Assembly (NCBI GenBank): GCA_022601645.1
Contig: JAJACH010000001.1
Coordinates: 806,001 to 870,000 of the forward strand
DNA length: 64,000 nucleotides
Direction: 5' to 3'
Source: Chlamydiia bacterium
GTDB lineage: Bacteria > Chlamydiota > Chlamydiia > Chlamydiales > Simkaniaceae
Shown: positions 25,390 through 32,720 of the stretch, piece by piece
Position numbering within the stretch: the stretch's first letter is position 1
How the letters are laid out: each line of letters opens with the position of its first letter
Made by a program: the position numbers and the translations under genes
The notes under the pieces: generated by a model
What the model was told of the DNA's origin: nothing
Seen by the model: only the letters and a program-made list of their open reading frames with translations
The model's database searches: none

Positions 25390-26115
25390 ATGGGAAAATT
25401 CGGAAAAATTATTTTAGGGTTGATTGTTCTAGTGATCATTGTACTCATGATCATCTGGGCCTCACTTGCTACGATCGTCAGCCACAAAATCTCGAAACAA
25501 GCGAAAGTACCTGTCTCAATCGAATCGCTACAATTTACCCTCTCCTCAATCCACATGAGTGATTTTCAAATGGACAACCCCTCTGGCTGGGTGCAAAAAA
25601 CAGCCCTTAAAATCGGCAAAACCCAAATTGACGCTCCCATCACAACATACTTCAAAGACAAAGTCGTTATTGAAAAACTTCAAATGAATGATGTCTACAT
25701 CGATTTAGAATTCGATAAGAAAGGTTCTAAGAAAGGAAATTGGACAGAGATCATGAACAATCTAGGCTCTAAAGACACGTCTAAAAACAAAAATTCCGAA
25801 GTTCTCATCAAACGCTTAATCCTTACAAACGTCAACATTGACTTAGTGTACAAAAGACCAGATGGGCAGGTGCAAAAATTGCGCCCCATCTCACGTATCG
25901 AACTCCAAAACGTGAGCTCAAAAGGTGGTGTTCCCGCCTCTGAAATCACACGCATCGTCATGCAACAAGCGCTGCGCAATATCTTCAGTAAAGAGAACCT
26001 TGAAAACATGCTACAAGATGTGATCGACGGCAACGACAAAGGCGGTTTCTTTAAAGGCTTATTTAACAACGCGGAGGAACATGAATCTCTACTTGATGCG
26101 CCACGGCGAAACTGA
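25390..26115 (+). CDS. Membrane-anchored AsmA-like protein
   Basis: Start set at the ATG at 25390 with GAGGA just before it, giving 241 residues. One N-terminal membrane helix (about 6-28) is followed by an AsmA-type beta region: VSIESLQFTLSSIHMSDFQMDNPSG, then LKIGKTQIDAPITTYFKDKVVIEKLQMNDVYIDLEFD. Long AsmA proteins carry lipids across the periplasm; this short form has only one such module, so its role is uncertain. It overlaps the following phosphatase gene by 35 bp. Confidence 0.72.
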   Translation: MGKFGKIILGLIVLVIIVLMIIWASLATIVSHKISKQAKVPVSIESLQFTLSSIHMSDFQMDNPSGWVQKTALKIGKTQIDAPITTYFKDKVVIEKLQMNDVYIDLEFDKKGSKKGNWTEIMNNLGSKDTSKNKNSEVLIKRLILTNVNIDLVYKRPDGQVQKLRPISRIELQNVSSKGGVPASEITRIVMQQALRNIFSKENLENMLQDVIDGNDKGGFFKGLFNNAEEHESLLDAPRRN

Positions 26116-26644
26116 GTGGTCCTTAAACGGAAACCACACAGGGCTAACCGACCTACCTCTTACTGAAAACGGGGAAAAACAAGCCAAAGCGCTCTCAAAA
26201 CGAGTCGTGCCTTTTGACCATGTGTTTGCTTCACCACTTAAACGCGCGTTTAAAACCTGTGAAATCTGCGGATGCGGCGCTACTGCACAAGTCACCGACG
26301 CCCTCTTAGAGTGGAACTACGGCGACTACGAAGGCTTAAAAACCGCAGAAATTCGCGAAAAAAAGCCCGACTGGGACATTTTCACTGATGGCGCTCCAAA
26401 TGGAGAATCGCCTGAAGACGTCATGCGCCGTGCAAATGGCTTTATTGAAAAGCTCCTCAAACTAGACGGCGACATCGCCCTTTTTTCCTCAGGTCACTTC
26501 CTCCGCGCATTCACAACCTGCTGGATCAAAGCGCCTATCACCCTCGGCAAAAACCTCGAACTCTCGACCGCATCCTTTTCGATGCTCAGTTTCTACCGAG
26601 AAGATCCTGTCATCAAAGTTTGGAACGACACTTCCCACATCTAA
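26081..26644 (+). CDS. Histidine phosphatase superfamily protein (phosphoglycerate mutase-like)
   Basis: A 187-residue enzyme of the RHG family: LYLMRHGETEWSLNG with the phospho-His, FASPLKRAFKTCEI, the Glu in EWNYGDYEG and the second His in ALFSSGHFLRAF. The small size and lack of mutase insertions favour a phosphatase over a glycolytic mutase. The ATG has a strong GGAGG site (26073-26077) inside the end of the AsmA-like gene. Substrate unknown. A second member of the family is at 29684-30316. Confidence 0.9.
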   Translation: MNLYLMRHGETEWSLNGNHTGLTDLPLTENGEKQAKALSKRVVPFDHVFASPLKRAFKTCEICGCGATAQVTDALLEWNYGDYEGLKTAEIREKKPDWDIFTDGAPNGESPEDVMRRANGFIEKLLKLDGDIALFSSGHFLRAFTTCWIKAPITLGKNLELSTASFSMLSFYREDPVIKVWNDTSHI

Positions 26645-26683
26645 AGGTTTACCATTAGATTCAAATTGTGTTAACCTATTTCA

Positions 26684-27028
26684 ATGACACTAAAAGAAGA
26701 TCTTAAAAAGATCCATGACGACTGGGAAATCCTTAAAACGCATGAAATTGAGCCACATGCTGAAAAGTTTGCCAAAGACATCGTGCAACTTGACCAAGAT
26801 GCAAAAGCCACCGACACTGAAGATGCTGAGCTCATTCACCACCTCTTGTCAACGCCGTGGGGCGCCCCCTTCATCGGCGAAATGACCCTCCTTGATGCTG
26901 CAAAAAGCTACGATGGAAACTCCGATTCCCCTCTCCATCACCTGCTTTCAGACTTTAAGAAGTACAGCCCCAGAATAAAAACCCATATTTTTGACCTTTT
27001 TGATGAGATTGCCGATGACATGGACTAG
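26684..27028 (+). CDS. Small acidic protein of unknown function
   Basis: A 114-residue, helical, acidic, soluble protein (MTLKEDLKKIHDDWEILKTHEIEPHAEKF at the front). No known motif. No clear Shine-Dalgarno sequence, but the frame is maintained and the next gene starts within it (14-bp overlap), so it is likely expressed with it. Confidence 0.6.
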   Translation: MTLKEDLKKIHDDWEILKTHEIEPHAEKFAKDIVQLDQDAKATDTEDAELIHHLLSTPWGAPFIGEMTLLDAAKSYDGNSDSPLHHLLSDFKKYSPRIKTHIFDLFDEIADDMD

Positions 27029-27308
27029 ATGGATTGTATACATTTACGCTGCCCTTGTATTAGTAGGCGGCATTATGGGTTTTGCGAAGGCAGGCTCTTG
27101 GCCCTCGCTGATTGCAGGCGTGATCTTCTCGGTATTCATCTTCTTTTCGCGCTACCGCTACCAAATCGTATGGATTGCCCTTCTCGATCTCGTTTTTCTC
27201 TACAGACTCATCGTCACCATGAAATTCATGCCAGCTGGCATGATGTGGCTCATCTCAACCGCGGTCCTTCTCATCCTATATATCGCGTCAAGACGACGAG
27301 CCAAATGA
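27015..27308 (+). CDS. TMEM14-like small membrane protein
   Basis: Start taken at the ATG at 27015 (97 residues); the open frame extends back to 26991. Four short hydrophobic segments with the GGIMGFAKAGSWPSLIAGVIF motif typical of TMEM14-family proteins, and a basic end (SRRRAK). Eukaryotic members are mitochondrial transport-related; bacterial ones are uncharacterised. It overlaps the upstream gene by 14 bp. Confidence 0.7.
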   Translation: MTWTRWIVYIYAALVLVGGIMGFAKAGSWPSLIAGVIFSVFIFFSRYRYQIVWIALLDLVFLYRLIVTMKFMPAGMMWLISTAVLLILYIASRRRAK

Positions 27309-27335
27309 TTTTGTAGGAGCTTTTCGCAGAATCTG

Positions 27336-27986
27336 TCAAGGATGATAGGTCTTTTTCTGCTTGGCATGCTCAAATCTTAAACTGACACTCTCAAAGTCAA
27401 TGACTTGGAAAAAAGCATCGATGTAGCTTTTGCGTTTGAGGCCGTATTCGGTGATGTAGGCGTGCTCCCAAACATCCATGACAAGAAGTGGTTCTCCTCC
27501 AGCCAAAAGACCAATGTCATGTTCTTCAACCCAAACGTTAACGAGTTTCCCTTCGATGGGCTCCTTGTAGAGGATCACCCAGCCCACACCGCGCATCATC
27601 CCAATGCCTTTGAAGTTCGCTTCCCATTTGGCATAGCTCCCAAAGTCCCGTTCGATCGCCCGATGGAGAGGCGAGCGCTTGCGGAGCTTGCCCGACCCTC
27701 CGAGGTTTTCAAAATATAATTCATGAAGGCGCATGCCGTCGTATTCCCAGCCGAAGCGTCGTTTGAGTGCCATATAATTAATTGAGCCCATGTCATCTTG
27801 TTTGAGTGCCTCGACAAGGCCGTTGGTATTTTTTACATATCCCTTGTAGAGTGTCAGGTGCATCTCAAGAAGTTCATGGGAGAATCCGGGGACTTTTTTC
27901 TCGAGGAGACCACTAAAATCTTTAGCTTGATAGCCAAGGAGATAGGTACTAAAAATTAGACTTAACAGGGTGAGTTTCAACTTCAT
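27336..27986 (-). CDS. Exported Fe/Mn superoxide dismutase-like protein
   Basis: A 216-residue protein with an N-terminal hydrophobic signal (MKLKLTLLSLIFSTYLLGYQA) and then the SOD fold. Metal-ligand positions are recognisable: SHELLEMHLTLYKGYV near the front, RLHELYFENLGG, and the classic LVMDVWEHAYITEYGLKRKSYIDAFF. The VEEHDIGLLAGGEPLLVMD segment replaces the usual HD-hook region. Most bacterial Fe/Mn SODs are cytoplasmic, so an exported form facing host oxidants is notable. The ribosome site AAAGGA precedes the ATG. It is divergent from the next gene, sharing a 44-bp promoter region. Confidence 0.85.
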   Translation of the reverse strand: MKLKLTLLSLIFSTYLLGYQAKDFSGLLEKKVPGFSHELLEMHLTLYKGYVKNTNGLVEALKQDDMGSINYMALKRRFGWEYDGMRLHELYFENLGGSGKLRKRSPLHRAIERDFGSYAKWEANFKGIGMMRGVGWVILYKEPIEGKLVNVWVEEHDIGLLAGGEPLLVMDVWEHAYITEYGLKRKSYIDAFFQVIDFESVSLRFEHAKQKKTYHP

Positions 27987-28030
27987 AGCATATCCTTTTT
28001 TATGTTATAATAAGTTAGAGGCGCAGAACA

Positions 28031-29443
28031 ATGTCAAGTCAAATTTTAAACACACCTGGCTATGTATGGGGGAGAACACGCGCGCTCGAGAATGCCCATT
28101 TGTATAACTCTCCTGCTTTTGTGAATATCCCTGGTGCGACAGCGCCCTTTATGGAACCCTTCCAGGTTTATGCTGCATATCGTTCGATTAAGCACGCGAT
28201 TAAAACAAAAGATCGCGAAACGAGATGGGATGCGATTTTAAAGACAATCGGCGCTCCGTTTAATATCGCAAGTGGTCTTGGGTCTTTGATTGACTATGGA
28301 GTTCGTGGAAATGTGTTTCGCACCTCGGAATTTGCTCGCACCTTTGCGCGGATAAGTAGTATTTTCGGGTTAGCTGTTTGTGCGGTTGAAATTCCCCTTG
28401 TTTTACGCGATATCAAGCGAGGTTGTGCCTTAGGCTCACTTCTTAAGTCGGAAGAGACCATTCAAGGAAAGATGGAGGCTTTGTTTAAAAAGTACTTCCG
28501 TGTCAAGAATACTCAACCAGAAAAGCTTGTCGCTAGTAAAATGCGTCTAGCAAAACGCGTGCGTAAATGGCTTACAGTGGAGATCGACCAGCATATTCCG
28601 CGAATATTACTCGATTTACAGTCTGATCAATCGCCAATTGTTGAGAAAGCGAAAAATGATGCGATGTTGATTTTAAAAAACATCGATATTCAACTCGATA
28701 AACAGCTCATCGTCAATGTGATTTCGCTGTTTTCTCTTCTTCTGACTGTTGTTGGTTTGAGTTTGATTTTAGCCCATAGTAAAGGAATGGGAACGGATTT
28801 CATTGGAGCTGGATTTGGTCTTGGTGTTGCCGGATTCGTAGTCCATGTTGGGTATCTCGACTCGGTTGGTTGGAAGTTCAACCCACACAACTTCCTCCCA
28901 AAGTGTTTTCACGCAAATGATGAGAAACCAACGCTTGGGATCACTGATCGGGAGATAGAGATTCAACCGCCCGAGAAACCCCATCAATCACACTCGAGCG
29001 CAACCCGCCCTCTTCCATTGCCTCAACCCCGCGTATTGTACAGCCGCCCGGAGAAGAAACCTGTCGCCGTAAAACCTCGGGAAACACCTTCTCGCGCTCC
29101 AACGCAACGGCCGTTCCGGCCATTACGTTTACGGCAAGTTCACGCGCCTGTTCTGGCTTTAGCCCCACCCGCACCCCGGCGTCAATGTAAGCCTCCAAAA
29201 ATAGCGCAAAGAAACCGGGTCCACTCCCTGCATACACAAACAATGGGTTCATCATACTCTCAGGAATGGTCACTAAAAGACCCATCCCAGTTAGGAGCTC
29301 GCTTGTCACCTTTTTCTCGGCATCAGAGACCTTTGTCCCGTTTACAATGGCCACGACCCCAGATCCATAGAGACATGGCATATTCGGACAAAGCCTTATC
29401 ACGGCTTGGTCGGGATATGTTTGTTCAAGCTCTTCAAGCATAA
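28031..29443 (+). CDS. Membrane protein of unknown function whose tail runs antisense through proC
   Basis: A 470-residue frame with a TATAAT box (28006-28011) and GAGG site upstream. Hydrophobic segments lie at about residues 107-127 and, as a close pair, 231-254 and 260-280; the pair is of the bilobed type seen in chlamydial inclusion-membrane proteins. Up to about residue 305 the composition is ordinary. After that it becomes Pro/Arg/His/Gln-rich, exactly where the frame enters the antisense of proC (28941-29443). The tail may be translated or the original stop may have been lost; I am confident of the gene only up to about 28940. Confidence 0.65.
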   Translation: MSSQILNTPGYVWGRTRALENAHLYNSPAFVNIPGATAPFMEPFQVYAAYRSIKHAIKTKDRETRWDAILKTIGAPFNIASGLGSLIDYGVRGNVFRTSEFARTFARISSIFGLAVCAVEIPLVLRDIKRGCALGSLLKSEETIQGKMEALFKKYFRVKNTQPEKLVASKMRLAKRVRKWLTVEIDQHIPRILLDLQSDQSPIVEKAKNDAMLILKNIDIQLDKQLIVNVISLFSLLLTVVGLSLILAHSKGMGTDFIGAGFGLGVAGFVVHVGYLDSVGWKFNPHNFLPKCFHANDEKPTLGITDREIEIQPPEKPHQSHSSATRPLPLPQPRVLYSRPEKKPVAVKPRETPSRAPTQRPFRPLRLRQVHAPVLALAPPAPRRQCKPPKIAQRNRVHSLHTQTMGSSYSQEWSLKDPSQLGARLSPFSRHQRPLSRLQWPRPQIHRDMAYSDKALSRLGRDMFVQALQA

Positions 29444-29693
29444 CTTTTCCAACAAGGCTGTAAATGATTGTCGCTGAGCCAAATTGGATGGTGCCGATAT
29501 CTTTTGGTTTGACGGCGATGATGAGCACATCGACTTTTTCAATGAGCGTTGTCGATTCAGCGCCTATGGAGCGGGCTTTTTCAGCCGTTTTTTCTGCATC
29601 TTTTCCTTGGAGAATGATCCGATGCCCTTTTTCTTTTAAAAATTTGGCAAAGAGCATTCCCATATTGCCTGGACCGATAATACCTATATCCAT
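28941..29693 (-). CDS. proC: Pyrroline-5-carboxylate reductase
   Basis: Last step of proline synthesis, NAD(P)H-dependent. The 250 residues have the Rossmann front MDIGIIGPGNMGMLFAKFL, VDVLIIAVKPKDI, IRLCPNMPCLYGSG, the YAGSGPGFFALFLEAYIDAGVRVGL helix pair and the C-terminal VSSPGGCTIRGVEAMEEGG loop. It is slightly shorter than typical (about 265). It overlaps the upstream phosphatase gene by 10 bp, and a long frame on the opposite strand covers two thirds of it. Confidence 0.93.
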   Translation of the reverse strand: MDIGIIGPGNMGMLFAKFLKEKGHRIILQGKDAEKTAEKARSIGAESTTLIEKVDVLIIAVKPKDIGTIQFGSATIIYSLVGKVMLEELEQTYPDQAVIRLCPNMPCLYGSGVVAIVNGTKVSDAEKKVTSELLTGMGLLVTIPESMMNPLFVYAGSGPGFFALFLEAYIDAGVRVGLKPEQARELAVNVMAGTAVALEREKVFPEVLRRQVSSPGGCTIRGVEAMEEGGLRSSVIDGVSRAVESLSPDQ

Positions 29694-30316
29694 GAACGTT
29701 CCTCAACACCGACGTGACCGATCACTTCTAAGGTTTTTGAAAAAGCGACCATTCCCCCATTTCGCACTAGAAGAGCACGATCATCAAAACCTCCATGGAC
29801 AATGAGGAGGGCGCGCATCACAAAACCGTGACATACAACGACGACAACTCCCGTTTCCTTTGTGGCAATTTCAAGTAGACAAGGAGTCACCCGTTCTGAG
29901 ATCTCGTGAATTGTCTCACACCCTGGAGCAACGCGATTTTTTAACCTTTCTTCCCGTGTCAGTTTCCCATGAGAAATAAGATTGTCTTGGAACTTGCTCT
30001 TAAAGTCATCGCGGGTAATTCCCTCTAGATCTCCATGGTCCGCTTCGAGCAACCTCTCATCTTCGTAAATCTCAGTTGTGTGAAGGGTAGAGATAATCTG
30101 AGAGGTCTCCTTCGCCCTTATTAACGGCGAGGTGTAGATCTTATCAACATCGAGATGGATAAGCTTTTCTGCTACGCGTTTTGCTTGAAGTTTGCCTTTC
30201 TCAGTAAGTGGCCTGTCTTTGCGCCCTTGGATCCTATTCTCTTCATTCCAATCAGTTTCACCATGACGAACGAGGTACAGGGTGGGTCCTTGCGCATTAT
30301 CACTTATATCTTGCAT
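29684..30316 (-). CDS. Histidine phosphatase superfamily protein (phosphoglycerate mutase-like)
   Basis: A 210-residue RHG-family enzyme: LYLVRHGETDWNEENRIQGRKDRPLTEKG with the phospho-His, YTSPLIRAKETSQI, the acid in LLEADHGDLEG and VVVVCHGFVMRALL. The pattern fits broad phosphatases such as GpmB/CobC types; substrate unknown. It is probably cotranscribed with proC, which begins inside its last codons. It is not closely similar to the other family member at 26081. Confidence 0.9.
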   Translation of the reverse strand: MQDISDNAQGPTLYLVRHGETDWNEENRIQGRKDRPLTEKGKLQAKRVAEKLIHLDVDKIYTSPLIRAKETSQIISTLHTTEIYEDERLLEADHGDLEGITRDDFKSKFQDNLISHGKLTREERLKNRVAPGCETIHEISERVTPCLLEIATKETGVVVVVCHGFVMRALLIVHGGFDDRALLVRNGGMVAFSKTLEVIGHVGVEERSWI

Positions 30317-30327
30317 AATCTCCCTTT

Positions 30328-30918
30328 ATGCTAATCCTCTGTATTTTTTGCTATCTTTTCTTCGATGAAAGAATTTCTGTGATTTTAGCTGATGTTACTC
30401 TCCCAAAATCCTTTCTCAAACTCGTTGCACTTCCCTTCGGGCCCAAGTTCCATATGGCACTTTGGCCTCTACTCTACATAGCTTTTCCAAAACGTCTATT
30501 TCTCCAACTTGGAATGACACTCGGAGGTGGAGGGCTTCTTCTTAAAGGCATTAAACTACTTGTTGGTCGGGCAAGACCCTACATGCTCTTTAACGAAGGG
30601 ATTTCTGGAATGATTGGTCCAACAATGCATGATGCGTACCAATCCCTTCCATCTGGCCATGCATTTGCTTCTATGGCCATTGCTTGTTCTTTAGTACACT
30701 TTTACCCAAGATGGCGATTTCCTCTCTTATTTGGCGCTTTAATTATCGGTTTTGTGCGGGTAAGTCTCAATTATCACTTTGTATCAGATGCTTTAGCTGG
30801 TATGATTCTTGCTAAAGTTGTCTCAAGTCTCGTATTTAGAAACTTAAATAGTTTAGAAAAAGGATTTTATTATGTCAAAACGAAAATCAGACTACCCTAT
30901 CGCTCCCCTTATTCTTAA
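30328..30918 (+). CDS. PAP2-family membrane phosphatase
   Basis: A 196-residue membrane protein with several hydrophobic segments and all three motifs of the PAP2/type-2 phosphatidic acid phosphatase family: KLLVGRARP, PSGHAFAS and SLNYHFVSDALAG. Such enzymes dephosphorylate lipid phosphates or undecaprenyl pyrophosphate. No strong ribosome site is visible. It is divergent from the phosphatase gene at 29684-30316 (11 bp apart) and overlaps the following nitroreductase by 47 bp. Confidence 0.88.
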   Translation: MLILCIFCYLFFDERISVILADVTLPKSFLKLVALPFGPKFHMALWPLLYIAFPKRLFLQLGMTLGGGGLLLKGIKLLVGRARPYMLFNEGISGMIGPTMHDAYQSLPSGHAFASMAIACSLVHFYPRWRFPLLFGALIIGFVRVSLNYHFVSDALAGMILAKVVSSLVFRNLNSLEKGFYYVKTKIRLPYRSPYS

Positions 30919-31447
30919 CCGTTGGTCTCCTCGTTCAATGACTGGAGAAGCGCTATCAGAGGACGAATTATTCCCTCTGTTTGATGCAGCGCGCTGGGCG
31001 CCTTCTTCGTATAACAACCAACCTTGGCGTTTTATCTATGCGTATCGCGATACTCCTGAGTGGGATACTTTCTTTTCCCTGTTAAAAACGGGGAATCAGG
31101 AGTGGTGCAAGAAAGCTGGAGCCTTGATTGTCATCGTTTCCCATAAAATCTTCGAGCGAAACGGCAAACCTTCCAGAACTCACTCATTCGACACAGGAAT
31201 GGCCTGTCAAAACCTTGGTTTAGAAGCATTTAACCAAGGTCTCGCCTGTCATTTCATGTCGGGTTTCTCTTATGATGAAGCCAATGAAGTTTTAAAGGTT
31301 CCAAAAGATTATACGGTTGAAGCGATGCTCGCTGTTGGGAAACAAGCCCCGGCAGAAGAATTAGCGGAGAATTTACGGGAAATAGAAAAGCCGTCCACAA
31401 GAAAACCGCTAGGCAAAATTCTCATGAACGGCTCATTCAAAGCTTAA
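30872..31447 (+). CDS. Nitroreductase-family FMN oxidoreductase
   Basis: A 191-residue flavoprotein: ILNRWSPRSMTGEALSEDEL and AARWAPSSYNNQPWRF are the FMN-binding front, and TGMACQNLGLEAFNQGLACHFMSGF is the typical dimer helix. The electron acceptor is unknown. AAAAGGA precedes the ATG, which lies within the end of the PAP2 gene. Length is normal for the small members of the family. Confidence 0.9.
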   Translation: MSKRKSDYPIAPLILNRWSPRSMTGEALSEDELFPLFDAARWAPSSYNNQPWRFIYAYRDTPEWDTFFSLLKTGNQEWCKKAGALIVIVSHKIFERNGKPSRTHSFDTGMACQNLGLEAFNQGLACHFMSGFSYDEANEVLKVPKDYTVEAMLAVGKQAPAEELAENLREIEKPSTRKPLGKILMNGSFKA

Positions 31448-31459
31448 AGCTTCAACTGC

Positions 31460-32005
31460 TTAGCGACTAGCGCTAGCCTTACGACGAGTAGTTCTGCGTC
31501 GTGTTGTTGTTGCTTTTCTGCGAGTTGTCTTTCTAGCAGTAGTTTTTCTGCGAGTAGTTTTTCTCTTCGCAGTAGACTTCTTAGCAGTTGATTTTCTGCG
31601 AGTTGTCTTTCTAGCAGTAGTTTTCTTAGCAGCTGGCTTTTTCTTAGCAGTAGTTTTTCTGCGAGTTGTTTTTCTCTTCGCAGTAGACTTCTTAGCAGTT
31701 GATTTTCTGCGAGTTGTCTTTCTTTTTGCTGTAGCTTTCTTAGCAGCTGGCTTTTTCTTAGCAGTAGTTTTTCTGCGAGTTGTTTTTCTCTTTGCAGTAG
31801 ACTTCTTAGCAGTTGTTTTTCTGCGAGTTGTCTTTCTTTTTGCTGTAGTTTTCTTAGCAGCTGTTTTTCTCTTAGCTGTTGACTTTCTGCGAGTTGTCTT
31901 TCTCGCCGTAGTTTTTTTAGCAGTAGACTTTCGAGCCACTTTTCTCTTAGCTGGCTTTTTAGTTGCTGCCTTCCTACGAGTCGTAGCTCGTTTCTTAGTT
32001 GGCAT
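31460..32005 (-). CDS. hctB: Histone H1-like protein Hc2
   Basis: A 181-residue protein made almost only of Lys, Arg, Thr, Ala and Ser in KRKTTRRKTTAKKS-type repeats, with no acidic residue. This is the composition of chlamydial Hc2, which condenses the nucleoid when reticulate bodies turn into elementary bodies. A strong AAGGAG site (about 32012-32017) is followed by the ATG. It is a strong phylogenetic marker. Similar repeats also occur in other bacterial H1-like proteins, but the context supports Hc2. Confidence 0.92.
   Translation of the reverse strand: MPTKKRATTRRKAATKKPAKRKVARKSTAKKTTARKTTRRKSTAKRKTAAKKTTAKRKTTRRKTTAKKSTAKRKTTRRKTTAKKKPAAKKATAKRKTTRRKSTAKKSTAKRKTTRRKTTAKKKPAAKKTTARKTTRRKSTAKKSTAKRKTTRRKTTARKTTRRKATTTRRRTTRRKASASR
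31490..31975. repeat. Degenerate internal tandem repeats of hctB
   Basis: The DNA of hctB repeats blocks such as TTTTTCTGCGAGT and CTTCTTAGCAG many times. The clearest protein unit is TTRRKTTAKKKPAAKK / TTRRKSTAKKSTAKRK, repeated with small changes. Recombination between units should change the gene length between strains. Confidence 0.85.
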
Positions 32006-32465
32006 GATATATCTCCTTATATATGGATATCCAAAATACTTAGAACACCAATTAAGGCATTCTCTACGGAGAGGATCTCCCCCCTTTTAGCTTGCATTTT
32101 GCAAACAGGGACAAACTCTTCGTTACGTCCTTCTAACTTCATTATAAAAATAAACTAATTAATTAGTTAATAAAAAAATGCAAATTAAACTAACTACGCT
32201 TTAGTTGAATTGTTGAAATCGCTTTTAGAACGTGGTCTCCACCTGATTTTAAAAAAATAAAAAAAGTGAATTTTTTTTGATATTTTTTTACTTTTTTATG
32301 ATTTTTTTGTAAAAAATCGGTGTTTTTTATGTTTTTATTCGCATTTTTTGTGAGAAAAACCACGTTTTTTAATGGCATTTCTAAATTTGACTCAACAGAT
32401 TCCTTATCAATTGGTTAGATAGACCATTTGCAAAATAATTTGTATAAGCGTATGAAGAATAAGTT
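32006..32465. other. AT-rich gene-free region between hctB and the glutaredoxin gene
   Basis: About 460 bp without a credible gene. It contains the 16-bp palindrome AACTAATTAATTAGTT (32153-32168), a nearby AACTAA..TTAGTT repeat, and a long A/T tract (about 32250-32350). A 62-codon minus-strand frame in the tract is Lys/Asn/Phe-rich noise. The palindrome could be an operator for hctB, which is tightly timed in chlamydiae; this is unproven. Confidence 0.5.
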
Positions 32466-32720
32466 ATGAAAGATTCAATCCTAATCCTATATTACAAGCC
32501 CACCTGTCCGTTTTCACAAAAAGTGTTAAAATTCATTAGTGAAAACAAGTACGACATCCCCACAAAAGACGTCTCTGTTGATGAAAAAGCTGCAAGCGAA
32601 CTCCTACACCTAGGAGGCAAAAAACAGGTTCCCTGCCTATTTATCGACGATAAAGCGCTTTACGAGTCGGATGCGATAATCGAGTACCTCAAAACGAGAA
32701 AGGATTACCAAGTAGAATGA
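32466..32720 (+). CDS. Glutaredoxin-like protein
   Basis: An 84-residue thioredoxin-fold protein. The active-site region is YYKPTCPFSQKVLKF (one Cys, CPFS, so monothiol chemistry), followed by the conserved cis-Pro in QVPCLFID and the ESDAIIEYL glutathione-site motif of glutaredoxins and GST N-terminal domains. It overlaps the first APC transporter gene by 4 bp (ATGA) and so opens a four-gene operon. Confidence 0.88.
   Translation: MKDSILILYYKPTCPFSQKVLKFISENKYDIPTKDVSVDEKAASELLHLGGKKQVPCLFIDDKALYESDAIIEYLKTRKDYQVE

Noticed and set aside
31490-31975. CRISPR-like array
   Set aside because: The repeats are in-frame Lys/Arg codon blocks of the Hc2 gene, not constant repeats with unique spacers.
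32190-32378. 62-codon minus-strand frame near hctB
   Set aside because: Composition (Lys, Asn, Phe) reflects the A/T tract; no ribosome site or motif.
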